The notes beneath the pieces were generated by a model. That model was not told where the DNA came from and made no database searches. It worked only from the letters and a program-made list of their open reading frames with translations. The translations under genes and the position numbers were made by a program. Shown piece by piece: positions 16,483 through 25,223 of a stretch of 26,971 bases of DNA (position 1 is its first letter; every line of letters starts with the position of its first letter). This DNA comes from Betaproteobacteria bacterium (lineage in GTDB: Bacteria; Pseudomonadota; Gammaproteobacteria; Burkholderiales; SG8-41). Where the stretch lies: NCBI GenBank assembly GCA_029863175.1, contig JAOTVX010000044.1:1-26971 (forward strand). The letters run 5' to 3'.

Positions 16483-16973
16483 TGATCGGGCGCATCCGAC
16501 AGTTTTTCCGCACGTTTCTGCTCGTTGAGCTGGTGAAAGGCATGATGCTCACCGGGCGGCATATCTTCCGGCGCAAGATTACGGTGCAGTACCCGGAGGA
16601 AAAAACACCGTTGAGCCCGCGCTTCCGCGGTCTGCACGCGCTGCGCCGTTACCCGAACGGCGAGGAGCGGTGCATCGCGTGCAAGCTGTGCGAGGCCGTA
16701 TGCCCGGCGCTGGCGATCACGATCGAGTCGGAGCAGCGCGATGATGGCACGCGCCGCACGACCCGATACGACATTGACCTAACGAAATGTATCTTCTGCG
16801 GGTTTTGCGAGGAGTCGTGCCCGGTGGATTCGATTGTCGAGACCAATATATTCGAGTACCACGGCGAGCGGCGCGGAGACCTGATCTACACGAAGCCGAT
16901 GCTGCTTGCCGTTGGCGATCTGTACGAAGAACAAATTGCGAAGGACCGGGCCGACGACGCCGCGTACCGATAA
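16482..16973 (+). CDS. nuoI: NADH-quinone oxidoreductase subunit I
   Basis: Ferredoxin-like subunit (23-kDa, TYKY) with two [4Fe-4S] clusters, N6a and N6b, feeding NuoB. It has 163 aa. Two cluster motifs are clear: C64-x2-C67-x2-C70-x3-C74 ([12 protein letters not shown]) and C103-x2-C106-x2-C109-x3-C113 ([12 protein letters not shown]). The N-terminal amphipathic region ([22 protein letters not shown]) packs on the membrane arm. The ATG overlaps the nuoH stop by one base (TGATG). An inverted-repeat element begins seven bases after its stop. Confidence 0.97.
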   Translation: MIGRIRQFFRTFLLVELVKGMMLTGRHIFRRKITVQYPEEKTPLSPRFRGLHALRRYPNGEERCIACKLCEAVCPALAITIESEQRDDGTRRTTRYDIDLTKCIFCGFCEESCPVDSIVETNIFEYHGERRGDLIYTKPMLLAVGDLYEEQIAKDRADDAAYR

Positions 16974-16980
16974 ACCGTTT

Positions 16981-17078
16981 AGCCACAGAGGACACAGAGA
17001 ACACCGAGAAGAGACTAAGAACGTTTGGTTGCAGCCCGTTTGTTGGCTCTCTCTGTGACCTCTGTGTTCTCTGTGGCT
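16981..17078. repeat. CACAGAGAA inverted-repeat element, copy 2 (nuoI/nuoJ)
   Basis: 98-bp element. Left arm AGCCACAGAGGACACAGA (16981-16998) and right arm TCTGTGTTCTCTGTGGCT (17061-17078) match in 17 of 18 positions. The left arm continues as three 9-bp units (CACAGAGGA CACAGAGAA CACCGAGAA). It fills almost all of the 112-bp gap, ending seven bases before the nuoJ ATG, so nuoJ has no visible SD. The core differs from copy 1, so the arms are the conserved part. Confidence 0.8.
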
Positions 17079-17085
17079 GAATTTG

Positions 17086-17697
17086 ATGACTTTTAACGAA
17101 TTCATTTTCTACCTGTTCGCAGCGATCCTCTTGTTCGCGGGGCTGCGGGTGATCACCGCGCGCAACCCGGTGCACGCAGTGCTTTTCCTCGTCCTCGCAT
17201 TCTTCACGTCTGCCGCGATCTGGATACAGCTTCAGGCCGAGTTTCTGGCCATTGTCCTCGTGCTCGTCTATGTCGGCGCTGTGATGGTGCTGTTCCTGTT
17301 CGTCATCATGATGCTCGATATCAACCTGGCGCGCTTGCGCGAGGGCTTCTGGCATTACATGCCGGTCGGGGCATTCGTGGCGATCGTGCTGGTGGCGGAA
17401 ATGGTGCTCGTGCTGGCTGGGAAATACGGCAGGTTCGCGGGCGTGCCCGCGCCGCCGCCGCTGCCGCCCGGCTACAGTAATACCAAGGAGCTCGGGCGGC
17501 TGGTCTACACCGAGTACGTGTATGCCTTCGAGATTGCGGCGGCGATTCTGCTGGTGGCGATCGTGGCGGCGATCTCGATCACACTGCGTCGCCGCAAGCA
17601 GACCAAGTACCTGGATCCGGCCTGGCAGGTCAGGGTGCGTCGCGAGGACCGGGTGCGCATCGTAAAGATGCCGACTGAAAAACGCAGTGACCGGTGA
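17086..17697 (+). CDS. nuoJ: NADH-quinone oxidoreductase subunit J
   Basis: Membrane subunit (ND6 type) of the proton-pumping arm. It has 203 aa and five membrane segments. The conserved third segment is AIVLVLVYVGAVMVLFLFVIMMLD (about 54-77), with the pi-bulge region YVGAVMVL. A charged C-terminal tail ends in KRSDR, encoded by the start of a GTGAC repeat array. ATG 17086 is preferred; a TTG directly before it is an alternative. No SD is visible because an inverted-repeat element occupies that position, so translation may depend on upstream ribosomes. Confidence 0.94.
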   Translation: MTFNEFIFYLFAAILLFAGLRVITARNPVHAVLFLVLAFFTSAAIWIQLQAEFLAIVLVLVYVGAVMVLFLFVIMMLDINLARLREGFWHYMPVGAFVAIVLVAEMVLVLAGKYGRFAGVPAPPPLPPGYSNTKELGRLVYTEYVYAFEIAAAILLVAIVAAISITLRRRKQTKYLDPAWQVRVRREDRVRIVKMPTEKRSDR

Positions 17698-17722
17698 CTC
17701 GTGACCGGTCACGGGTGACGCA
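17688..17722. repeat. GTGAC repeat array over the nuoJ stop and nuoJ/nuoK gap
   Basis: Several GTGACcg/GTGACtc units, including the palindrome GTGACCGGTCAC (17701-17712), cover the last nuoJ codons, its stop (17695-17697) and most of the 39-bp gap. Related units occur between nuoF and nuoG. Confidence 0.55.
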
Positions 17723-17736
17723 GTAAAGGGGAAAAA

Positions 17737-18042
17737 TTGGTTTCATTGTCGCATTACCTGGTGCTTGGCGCGATCCTGTTCGCGATCGCTGTGGTTGGGA
17801 TTTTTCTCAACCGCCGGAACCTCATCGTGCTGCTGATGGCGATCGAGCTGATGCTGCTCGCTGTCAACATGAACTTCGTCGCCTTCTCGCATTTTCTCGA
17901 CGACCCGTCGGGCCAGGTCTTCGTGTTCTTCATTCTGACGGTCGCCGCAGCAGAATCGGCCATCGGCTTGGCGATCCTGGTGGCGCTGTTCCGCAATCTC
18001 AACACCATCGACGTCGAGGATCTCGACCAGCTGAAAGGTTAG
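17737..18042 (+). CDS. nuoK: NADH-quinone oxidoreductase subunit K
   Basis: Small membrane subunit (ND4L type). It has 101 aa and three membrane segments, with the two conserved membrane glutamates of the proton path: E37 in [12 protein letters not shown] and E73 in [12 protein letters not shown]. The C-terminus [10 protein letters not shown] is typical of betaproteobacteria. The TTG start is chosen because AAGGGGA (17726-17732) is at good distance and the product then aligns to the usual start ([14 protein letters not shown]); no ATG or GTG fits. Confidence 0.95.
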   Translation: MVSLSHYLVLGAILFAIAVVGIFLNRRNLIVLLMAIELMLLAVNMNFVAFSHFLDDPSGQVFVFFILTVAAAESAIGLAILVALFRNLNTIDVEDLDQLKG

Positions 18043-18052
18043 GTTTAAGCGC

Positions 18053-20044
18053 GTGACCCGGATGCAGCTTCTCTACCTGATCGTGCCGCTGGCGCCACTT
18101 GCCGGGGCCATTGTGGCCGGTCTCTTCGGCTGGGCGATCGGGCGCCGCGGGGCCCACTGGATCACAATTGTCGGGATGGTGATCGCAACGGTCGGCTCGG
18201 CGATCGTGTTCCTCGACGTCCTCGACGGCAATGTCTATAACGGGCCGGTCTACACGTGGCTCACATCGGGTAACACCGGCTTCGAGATCGGTTTCCTGAT
18301 CGATCGCCTGTCCGCCACCATGATGCTGGTGGTGTCGTTTGTGTCGCTGATGGTGCATATCTACACGATCGGCTACATGGCGGACGATCCCGGCTACCAG
18401 CGCTTCTTCTCCTACATATCGCTTTTCACCTTCTCGATGCTGATGCTGGTGATGGCGAACAATTTCCTGCAGCTGTTCTTCGGCTGGGAGGCGGTGGGCC
18501 TGGTCTCCTACCTGCTGATCGGCTTCTGGTTTACGCGTCCGACGGCGATCCACGCCAACCTCAAGGCCTTCCTGGTCAATCGCGTCGGGGACTTCGGTTT
18601 CCTGCTGGGGATCGCGCTGATTCTAATGTACTTCGGCACACTCGATTATGCGGCGGTCTTCGGCAGCGCCAGAACCCTCGCCGGCAACACCATCGAAATT
18701 CTGCCCGGCGGGGCATGGTCGCTGATGACGGTGATCTGCATCCTGCTGTTCATCGGGGCGATGGGCAAGAGCGCCCAGTTTCCGCTGCACGTGTGGCTGC
18801 CCGACTCGATGGAAGGCCCGACGCCGATTTCCGCGCTGATCCACGCCGCAACGATGGTGACCGCGGGCATCTTCATGGTGGCCCGCATGTCGCCGCTCTA
18901 TGAGCTGTCGGAAACCGCGCTCTCGGTCGTGATGGTGATCGGCGCCATCACCGCGCTGTTCATGGCGTTGGTGGCGATCGTGCAGAACGATATCAAGCGG
19001 GTGGTGGCGTACTCCACGCTGTCGCAGCTGGGCTATATGACCGTGGCGCTCGGGGCATCGGCCTACGCCGCGGGCATTTTCCACCTGGCGACCCATGCAT
19101 TTTTCAAGGCGCTGCTGTTCCTGGGTGCGGGTTCGGTAATCATCGCCCTGCATCACCAGCAGGACATGCGGCACATGGGCGGACTCCGCAAGTACTTGCC
19201 AGTGACCTACTGGACGACGCTGCTCGGGGCGATTTCGAGCGCGGGAATCCCGGGCTTTGCCGGCTTTTTCTCCAAGGACTCGATCATCGAGGCCGCGCAT
19301 CTCTCGAAGCTCCCGGGAGCGGGTTTTGCATACGCCGCCGTCCTCCTCACCGTATTCGTGACCGCGCTCTATACCTTCCGGCTGGTTTTCATGACGTTCC
19401 ACGGGGCCGAGCGTTTCCGGGGCCACGGCGCGCAAGGAGGGGCGCACGGGCACGGTGAGGGGGCCCATGCGCACGAGCCACATGAATCGCCCGCCGTAGT
19501 GACGGTGCCACTCATTCTGCTGGCCATCCCTTCAGTCTGTGCCGGCTGGGTGATCGGGCCGGTGCTTTTCGGCGACTACTTCGGGGGATCCATCGCCGTG
19601 GCGCCTGCGCACGACGTCCTGGCACTGATGGGCAAGGACTTCCACGGCGTCTTCGCCATGATGGCCCACGGCCTTCTCGCGCCTGCGTTCTGGCTCGCCG
19701 TTGCCGGCATTGTGACCGCGTGGTACCTCTACCTCAAACGTCCCGATCTCCCGCAGGTCATCAAGGAGAAGGCCGGGCTCATTTATACCGTCCTGGAGCG
19801 CAAGTACGGTTTCGACGAGCTCTACCAATGGCTCTTTGGAGACGGTGCCGTGCGTTTTGGCACCGGTCTGTGGAAAGGTGGGGATGTCGCGGTGATCGAC
19901 GGCATCTTCGTCAACGGCTCGGCTCGGCTGGTGGGATGGTTCGCGTTGGTGGTGCGTCATCTGCAGTCCGGTTTCATCTACCACTACGCTTTCGCCATGA
20001 TCATCGGGATCCTGGTGCTGCTCACGATGACCTTCCTGATTTAA
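18053..20044 (+). CDS. nuoL: NADH-quinone oxidoreductase subunit L
   Basis: Largest antiporter-like proton-pumping subunit (ND5 type), with the long lateral helix at its C-terminus. It has 663 aa. Family segments seen: LLIGFWFTRPTAIHANLKAFLVNRVGDFGF, GAMGKSAQFPLHVWLPDSMEGPTPISALIHAATMVTAGIFM (channel Lys and His), DIKRVVAYSTLSQLGYM and AGIPGFAGFFSKDSIIEAA. A His/Gly-rich loop (about 457-482, GHGAQGGAHGHGEGAHAHEPHE) is found in many proteobacterial NuoL. GTG 18053 has AGGT nine bases upstream; ATG 18062 three codons later is equally possible. Confidence 0.96.
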   Translation: MTRMQLLYLIVPLAPLAGAIVAGLFGWAIGRRGAHWITIVGMVIATVGSAIVFLDVLDGNVYNGPVYTWLTSGNTGFEIGFLIDRLSATMMLVVSFVSLMVHIYTIGYMADDPGYQRFFSYISLFTFSMLMLVMANNFLQLFFGWEAVGLVSYLLIGFWFTRPTAIHANLKAFLVNRVGDFGFLLGIALILMYFGTLDYAAVFGSARTLAGNTIEILPGGAWSLMTVICILLFIGAMGKSAQFPLHVWLPDSMEGPTPISALIHAATMVTAGIFMVARMSPLYELSETALSVVMVIGAITALFMALVAIVQNDIKRVVAYSTLSQLGYMTVALGASAYAAGIFHLATHAFFKALLFLGAGSVIIALHHQQDMRHMGGLRKYLPVTYWTTLLGAISSAGIPGFAGFFSKDSIIEAAHLSKLPGAGFAYAAVLLTVFVTALYTFRLVFMTFHGAERFRGHGAQGGAHGHGEGAHAHEPHESPAVVTVPLILLAIPSVCAGWVIGPVLFGDYFGGSIAVAPAHDVLALMGKDFHGVFAMMAHGLLAPAFWLAVAGIVTAWYLYLKRPDLPQVIKEKAGLIYTVLERKYGFDELYQWLFGDGAVRFGTGLWKGGDVAVIDGIFVNGSARLVGWFALVVRHLQSGFIYHYAFAMIIGILVLLTMTFLI

Positions 20045-20051
20045 GGACCCA

Positions 20052-21539
20052 ATGCTGCTCGGTTTCCCGCTGCTGTCTCTCGCCATCTGGGTCCCGATCG
20101 CGTTCGGCGTGCTCGTGCTGGCGACCGGCTCCGACCGCAATGCACGCGTCGCGCGCCTGCTCGCCCTGATTGGCGCGGTGCTGGGGCTGCTCGTGACGTT
20201 GCCGCTCTATACCCGCTTCGACACAGGAGCGGGTGGCTTCCAGTTCCAGGAGCTTGCCCCCTGGATCGCGAGCTTCCATGCAAACTATCACCTCGGCATC
20301 GACGGCGTGTCGCTCCTGCTGATTCTGCTGAACAGCTTCACGACGGTGCTGGTGGTGATCGCGGGCTGGGAAGTGATTCAGACGCGGGTCGCCCAATACC
20401 TCGCCTCCTTTCTTTTCCTGTCAGGCTTCATGAACGGGGTGTTCTCGGCCCTGGATGCTCTGTTGTTCTATGTTTTCTTCGAGGCGACGCTCATCCCCAT
20501 GTTCGTCATCATCGGCGTGTGGGGCGGGCCGAACCGGGTCTACGCGGCGCTGAAATTCTTCCTTTACACGCTGCTGGGCTCGTTGCTCCTGCTGGTGGCG
20601 CTGATCTACCTCTATAACGCCGCCGATGGAAGTTTCTCACTTCTGGACTTCTACCGGCTCCCGCTGCCGCTTACGGCGCAGATCCTGATCTTCGTGGCCT
20701 TCTTCCTCGCTTTCGCGGTAAAGGTGCCGATGTGGCCAGTTCACACTTGGCTGCCAGATGCGCACGTCGAGGCGCCGACTGGCGGCTCGGTTGTGCTTGC
20801 AGCCATTATGCTCAAACTCGGTGCCTATGGTTTCATCCGGTTGTCGCTGCCCATCGTTCCTGATGCGAGTCACGCGCTCGCGGGCTTCGTAATCGCGCTC
20901 TCGCTCATCGCCGTCGTGTACATCGGCCTCGTCGCATTGGTGCAGGCCGACATGAAGAAGCTGATCGCCTACTCGTCGATCTCGCACATGGGCTTTGTCA
21001 CGCTCGGGATCTTCATCTTTAACGCCCAGGGCATGGAGGGGGCGGTCATCCAGATGATCTCCCATGGTTTCGTGTCGGGCGCGCTGTTTCTCTGCGTCGG
21101 CGTCCTCTACGACCGCATGCATTCCCGGATGATTTCCGATTACGGCGGCGTCGCGAACACGATGCCGGTGTTTGCCGCGTTCTTCATGCTCTTCGCCATG
21201 GCCAACTCCGGGCTGCCCGGCACTAGCGGTTTCGTGGGCGAGTTTTTGGTGGTGATGGGGTCGGTCAGGGTGAATTTCTGGTACGCAGCCGCCGCGGCGA
21301 CGACGCTCATCTTCGGCGCGGCCTACACGCTCTGGATGTACAAACGCGTGATTTTCGGTGCCGTTGCGAACAGTCACGTCGCGAGCCTGTCCGATCTCGG
21401 CACGCGCGAATTTCTGGTTTTGGGCCTGCTTGCCGTGGCCGTGCTGGTCATGGGGCTATGGCCATACCCCTTCGCGGACGTGCTGCACGTTTCCGTGGAC
21501 GGATTGTTGAATCACGTGATGCAAAGCAAGCTGCCCTAG
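20052..21539 (+). CDS. nuoM: NADH-quinone oxidoreductase subunit M
   Basis: Antiporter-like proton-pumping subunit (ND4 type). It has 495 aa and about 14 membrane segments. Features: the acidic segment FYVFFEATLIPMFVIIGVWGG with the key Glu, FFLAFAVKVPMWPVHTWLPDAHVEAPTGGSVVLAAIMLKLGAYGF with the channel Lys and His, and DMKKLIAYSSISHMGFV. It starts seven bases after nuoL, with AAGGA (20043-20047). The 210 bp that follow, before nuoN, are filled with repeats. Confidence 0.97.
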   Translation: MLLGFPLLSLAIWVPIAFGVLVLATGSDRNARVARLLALIGAVLGLLVTLPLYTRFDTGAGGFQFQELAPWIASFHANYHLGIDGVSLLLILLNSFTTVLVVIAGWEVIQTRVAQYLASFLFLSGFMNGVFSALDALLFYVFFEATLIPMFVIIGVWGGPNRVYAALKFFLYTLLGSLLLLVALIYLYNAADGSFSLLDFYRLPLPLTAQILIFVAFFLAFAVKVPMWPVHTWLPDAHVEAPTGGSVVLAAIMLKLGAYGFIRLSLPIVPDASHALAGFVIALSLIAVVYIGLVALVQADMKKLIAYSSISHMGFVTLGIFIFNAQGMEGAVIQMISHGFVSGALFLCVGVLYDRMHSRMISDYGGVANTMPVFAAFFMLFAMANSGLPGTSGFVGEFLVVMGSVRVNFWYAAAAATTLIFGAAYTLWMYKRVIFGAVANSHVASLSDLGTREFLVLGLLAVAVLVMGLWPYPFADVLHVSVDGLLNHVMQSKLP

Positions 21540-21541
21540 GC

Positions 21542-21571
21542 AGTTTGTCGGACTTGGCCCCGACAAACTCC
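21542..21571 (-). repeat. Composite REP-like repeat, copy 2: GGAG hairpin
   Basis: Stem AGTTTGTCGG (21542-21551) / CCGACAAACT (21560-21569), 10 bp, loop ACTTGGCC. On the minus strand it reads GGAG then TTTGTCGGG..., matching the unit at 7451-7484 and the GGAG-plus-hairpin pattern of REP sequences. It begins three bases after the nuoM stop. Confidence 0.65.
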
Positions 21572-21575
21572 TAAT

Positions 21576-21694
21576 GCAAAACCGGCGCTGGGAAAATTGC
21601 AACAGAGGATGACAGATATGCTAATTCACCGTCGCTCTTCTTCCTATTCGGCCGCTTCGGGCGGGTTTTCTTCCGAAGGGTTAGCCGGTTTTGC
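21576..21694. repeat. Terminal-inverted-repeat segment between nuoM and nuoN
   Basis: GCAAAACCGGC (21576-21586) and its exact complement GCCGGTTTTGC (21684-21694) bound a 119-bp segment. An inner hairpin of the CTTCGG..CCGAAG type is present and no ORF is visible. It lies between two REP-like hairpins. No target-site duplication is apparent. Confidence 0.55.
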
Positions 21695-21698
21695 TGTT

Positions 21699-21735
21699 AG
21701 CAGCCTGTACGGACTGTTAAGTCCGACAGGCTGCT
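21699..21735. repeat. Composite REP-like repeat, copy 2: AGCAGCCTGTCGGACT hairpin
   Basis: Left arm 21699-21715 pairs with AGTCCGACAGGCTGCT (21720-21735): 16 bp with one bulged A (21709) and loop GTTA. Read on the minus strand, CTAGCAGCCTGTCGGACT matches the half unit at 7409-7426 and precedes the GGAG hairpin in the same order. Confidence 0.7.
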
Positions 21736-21749
21736 AGAAAGAGCCGGAG

Positions 21750-23198
21750 ATGCAATACATCACACCCCTTGCGCCGGCTTACGCCGAACTATTCCTGCTC
21801 GGCATGGTGTGCGTGATCCTCGTTGCGGATCTGTTCGTGAGCGACGACAACCGCGTCGTTACCTATGCGTTGACCCAGCTCGCGCTGGCGGGTGCATTCG
21901 CCATTACCTATATCACGATGACCGGTCAGCCCGTCTACACCTTCAGCGGAATGTTCGTCGACGACCTGATGTCCGACGTGCTGAAGCTGCTGGTCTATAT
22001 CGCCGTGATGGTCATGCTGGTTTACTCGCGGCCTTACGTCGCGGCCCGGGGGATGTTCCGGGGCGAGTTCTTTGTGCTTGCAATGTTTTCGACGCTGGGC
22101 ATGATGGTCATGATTTCGGCGAACCATCTGCTCAGCCTCTACCTCGGACTCGAGCTGCTCTCGCTCTCGCTTTATGCGATGGTGGCGCTGCAGCGGGATT
22201 CCGCCACGGCGACCGAGGCGGCGATGAAGTATTTCGTGCTCGGGGCGCTCGCCTCCGGCATGCTGCTCTACGGCATGTCGATGCTCTACGGAGCGACCGG
22301 CAACCTCGAGATCACGCGCCTTGCGGAGACTATCCTCAATCTCGGGGCGCGGGATCTGGTGCTGGTCTTCGCGCTCGTGTTCATCGTCGCCGGTCTCGGC
22401 TTCAAGCTGGGCGCGGTGCCGTTTCACATGTGGGTGCCTGACGTCTACCATGGCGCGCCCACGGCCGTGACCCTATTCATCGGGTCGGCGCCAAAGCTCG
22501 CTGCCTTCGCATTCATCATGCGGCTGTTGGTCCAGGGGCTGGGAGCGGAGCAGCTGGTCGTGGAGTGGCAGCAGATGCTGATCGTGATGGCGGTGCTGTC
22601 GCTTGCCATCGGCAACATCACCGCGATTGCGCAGACTAACCTCAAGCGCATGTTGGCGTACTCGACGATCGGTCACATGGGGTTCCTGCTGCTGGGAATC
22701 CTATCGGGTGACCTGGTGGGCTATAGCGCCGGCATGTTCTACGTGGTCGTTTACGTGCTGATGAACCTGGGCAGCTTCGGCATGATCATACTGCTGTCGC
22801 GCAGCGGATTCGAGGCGGAAAACCTGGAGGATTTCAAGGGGCTCAACGCGCGCGATCCGTGGTACGCGTTCATGATGCTGCTATTGATGTTCTCCATGGC
22901 GGGAATTCCGCCTACCGTGGGCTTCTACGCCAAATTGACCGTGCTGCAAGCGGTCATCGACGCGGGTTTCGTCTGGCTTGCCGTCGTCGCGGTTCTGTTC
23001 TCGCTGATCGGCGCGTTCTACTACTTGCGGCTGGTGAAACTGATGTACTTCGATGCGCCGACCGATTCGGCGCCCATCTCGCCGAGCAGCGACGTGCGCC
23101 TGCTGATGAGCGCGAACGGGCTCGCGATGCTCCTGTTCGGGATCCTTCCCGGGCCGCTGATGAGCCTCTGCATTTATTCGATCCGGGCTTCGCTGTAA
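21750..23198 (+). CDS. nuoN: NADH-quinone oxidoreductase subunit N
   Basis: Third antiporter-like proton-pumping subunit (ND2 type) and last nuo gene. It has 482 aa and about 14 membrane segments. Features: [22 protein letters not shown] with the key Glu, [41 protein letters not shown] with channel Lys, [17 protein letters not shown] and [18 protein letters not shown]. The ATG lies next to the repeat block; GGAG directly abuts it and an upstream AAGAG is a weak SD. No terminator follows, and a NUDIX gene starts 49 bp later. Confidence 0.97.
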   Translation: MQYITPLAPAYAELFLLGMVCVILVADLFVSDDNRVVTYALTQLALAGAFAITYITMTGQPVYTFSGMFVDDLMSDVLKLLVYIAVMVMLVYSRPYVAARGMFRGEFFVLAMFSTLGMMVMISANHLLSLYLGLELLSLSLYAMVALQRDSATATEAAMKYFVLGALASGMLLYGMSMLYGATGNLEITRLAETILNLGARDLVLVFALVFIVAGLGFKLGAVPFHMWVPDVYHGAPTAVTLFIGSAPKLAAFAFIMRLLVQGLGAEQLVVEWQQMLIVMAVLSLAIGNITAIAQTNLKRMLAYSTIGHMGFLLLGILSGDLVGYSAGMFYVVVYVLMNLGSFGMIILLSRSGFEAENLEDFKGLNARDPWYAFMMLLLMFSMAGIPPTVGFYAKLTVLQAVIDAGFVWLAVVAVLFSLIGAFYYLRLVKLMYFDAPTDSAPISPSSDVRLLMSANGLAMLLFGILPGPLMSLCIYSIRASL

Positions 23199-23211
23199 GC
23201 GTGAAAAAGAC

Positions 23212-23239
23212 TTTAGCCGCAGATAAACGCCGATATCGG
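23212..23239. repeat. Short repeat remnant between nuoN and the NUDIX gene
   Basis: TTAGCCGCAGATAAACGCCG followed by the 10-bp palindrome CCGATATCGG (23230-23239). The AGCCGCAGATAAACGC wording resembles arms of other intergenic repeats in proteobacteria; only one arm is present. Confidence 0.35.
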
Positions 23240-23247
23240 ATTCCTGG

Positions 23248-23802
23248 ATGACGCGCCGAAACGCAGATTTCACCGAGGAAACGATCAGCTCCAGGACCGT
23301 GTACCGTGGCAGGCTGCTGCACGTGCTCGAGGACCAGGTGCGGCTTCCCGACGGTGCCAGCGCGACGCGCGAGTACATCCGGCATCCGGGCGCCGTGATG
23401 ATGGTGCCCGTGCTCGACACCGATACGGTCGTGCTGGTGCACCAGTACCGTTATCCTCTGCGCCGGCATTTCTACGAGCTCCCGGCTGGAAAGAGAGAGC
23501 CGGGCGAGGAGCCGCTCGCGACGGCGAGGCGCGAGCTACGGGAGGAATGCGGCTACGAGGCGGCGGAGTGGCAGCGCCTGACCTCGATTCATCCCTGCAT
23601 CGGCTACTCGGATGAGGCGATCGAGCTCTATCTGGCGCGCGGGCTCACCCACGTGGGCCAGGCCACGGACGACGAGGAATTCCTGGAGGTTGTGCCGCTC
23701 CGGCTCGCGGAGGCCCTGAAATGGGTCAGGGACGGCCGGATTACGGAGGTGAAGGCCATCATCGGCCTGCTGTGGGCCGAGCGGGTGCTGCGCCGCGCTT
23801 GA
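23248..23802 (+). CDS. NUDIX hydrolase, ADP-ribose/ADP-sugar pyrophosphatase type
   Basis: Cytosolic hydrolase that probably splits ADP-ribose or a related ADP-sugar into AMP and a sugar phosphate. It has 184 aa. A complete NUDIX box G-x5-E-x7-REUxEExGU is present at 81-103 (GKREPGE...ARRELREECGY). The preceding VHQYRYPLRRHFYELPAG and the N-terminal strand region (ISSRTVYRGRLLHVLEDQVRLPDG) are typical of the NudF subfamily. An ADP-ribose pyrophosphatase commonly follows nuoN in betaproteobacteria. Start by family length; no strong SD. It converges with glgC. An ADP-glucose substrate would be interesting beside the glycogen genes but is not shown. Confidence 0.88.
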   Translation: MTRRNADFTEETISSRTVYRGRLLHVLEDQVRLPDGASATREYIRHPGAVMMVPVLDTDTVVLVHQYRYPLRRHFYELPAGKREPGEEPLATARRELREECGYEAAEWQRLTSIHPCIGYSDEAIELYLARGLTHVGQATDDEEFLEVVPLRLAEALKWVRDGRITEVKAIIGLLWAERVLRRA

Positions 23803-23867
23803 GCGCCGCCCTGGCGCAGGCGTTTGCCGCATTTCCCGGCGCCGCGCTATTGAGCGAGAGAGGCTGA

Positions 23868-23902
23868 CCGGTCGGCGGCGTCCGGCGAGGGACGCCCACC
23901 GG
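23868..23902. terminator. Hairpin between convergent NUDIX gene and glgC, likely bidirectional terminator
   Basis: Inner stem GGCGTCC (23877-23883) / GGACGCC (23890-23896) with a 6-nt loop, extended by CCGGT (23868-23872) / ACCGG (23898-23902). It lies between two convergent stop codons. There is no T run, so strength is uncertain. Confidence 0.5.
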
Positions 23903-23903
23903 C

Positions 23904-25223
23904 TCAGTTCAGGTGGTGGAAATTCTGGCCGAGCATCTCGGGTGTGACGACGACGACGCCACCCTCGCTCACGAAGAAGCGCTGACGATCCTCCTCGAGA
24001 TGGACTCCGATCCGGATGCCCTCGGGGAGGTGGCAATAGTGGTCCAGGACGGCGCGTTTGACGATCGCGCGGGGGCCGATCGTCACGCTGGGCAGGATCA
24101 CCGAGTCCTCGACGCGCGCGTCCTCCTCGACGCGTACGTCCGAGAACAGCATCGTGCGCCTGAGCGTGCAACCGCTCATGACGCAGCCGCCGGAGACCAT
24201 GCTGTCGACGACGCTCCCGCCGCCGTGCTCCTCGCCGAGCACGAACTTCGCGGGCGGCAGCTGCTCCTGGTAGGTCCAGATCGGCCAGTGCGCATCGTAC
24301 AGATTGAGGTCGGGCACGACGTTGACCAGGTCCATGTTCGCTTCCCAGTACGCGTCGATCGTGCCGACATCGCGCCAGTACGATTCACCGTGCGCGACGT
24401 TGACGCAGCTCGTGACGAAATTGTGGGCCATCACGCGGTAGCCGCGCTCGACCATGTGCGGGATCACGTCCTTGCCGAAGTCGTGCTGCGAGCGCTTGTC
24501 CTGGGCGTCGCGCACCAGCTGCTCGTACAAGAAAGGCGCATTGAAGACGTACACCCCCATGTTGCCGAGCGCGACATCGGTTCGCCCGGGGATTGGCGTC
24601 GTCGTGGCTGGCTTTTCCTGGAACCCGACGATGCGCATGTGCTCGTCGACCTGCATGATGCCGAACTGTCGGCTTTGCGCGAGCGGCACCTCGGCGCAGG
24701 CGATCGTGACGTCGGCCTGCGACTGGGTGTGCTCAGCCAGCAGGCGCTCGTAGTCCATCTTGTAGACGTGGTCGCCCGAGAGCACGAGCAGGAAATGCGG
24801 CGCATAGCGACGGACAATGTCGAGGTTCTGGTACACCGCGTCGGCCGTGCCCCGGTACCAGTCCGCTGTGACGCGCTGCTGCGCCGGCAGCAACTCGATG
24901 AACTCGCCGAAGCGGCCGTCGAGAAACGACCAGCCGCGCTGAACGTGGCGGATCAGGCTCTGCGCCTTGTACTGGGTCGCGATGCCGATCTTGCGGATAC
25001 CCGAATTGACGCAGTTCGACAGCGTGAAATCGATGATGCGGAACTTGCCGCCGAACGGAACCGCGGGCTTCGCGCGCCATTCGGTCAGCGGCAGCAGCCG
25101 GTTGCCCTGCCCGCCGGCAAGAACGATCGCCAGCGTTTGCGACGCAAAGCGCCGCTCCGCGGCGCTCGCCATGCCGTGGCGCGTCGCCGTGCCCTCGTGC
25201 ACCGTGGAATTGAACACGCTCAT
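23904..25223 (-). CDS. glgC: Glucose-1-phosphate adenylyltransferase GlgC
   Basis: Makes ADP-glucose from glucose-1-phosphate and ATP, the committed step of bacterial glycogen synthesis. It has 439 aa. The N-terminal nucleotidyltransferase domain opens with [40 protein letters not shown]; the usual GGRGTRL is GGQGNRL here. [28 protein letters not shown] and [18 protein letters not shown] follow. The C-terminal left-handed beta-helix (from ~310) contains [46 protein letters not shown] 25223 has GGAGAGGG just upstream on the minus strand. It is divergent from glgA, so both share one control region. Confidence 0.96.
   Translation of the reverse strand: MSVFNSTVHEGTATRHGMASAAERRFASQTLAIVLAGGQGNRLLPLTEWRAKPAVPFGGKFRIIDFTLSNCVNSGIRKIGIATQYKAQSLIRHVQRGWSFLDGRFGEFIELLPAQQRVTADWYRGTADAVYQNLDIVRRYAPHFLLVLSGDHVYKMDYERLLAEHTQSQADVTIACAEVPLAQSRQFGIMQVDEHMRIVGFQEKPATTTPIPGRTDVALGNMGVYVFNAPFLYEQLVRDAQDKRSQHDFGKDVIPHMVERGYRVMAHNFVTSCVNVAHGESYWRDVGTIDAYWEANMDLVNVVPDLNLYDAHWPIWTYQEQLPPAKFVLGEEHGGGSVVDSMVSGGCVMSGCTLRRTMLFSDVRVEEDARVEDSVILPSVTIGPRAIVKRAVLDHYCHLPEGIRIGVHLEEDRQRFFVSEGGVVVVTPEMLGQNFHHLN

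Noticed and set aside
19420..19500. His-rich loop of NuoL as a novel metal-binding insertion
   Set aside because: Similar His/Gly-rich loops are common in proteobacterial NuoL at this position.
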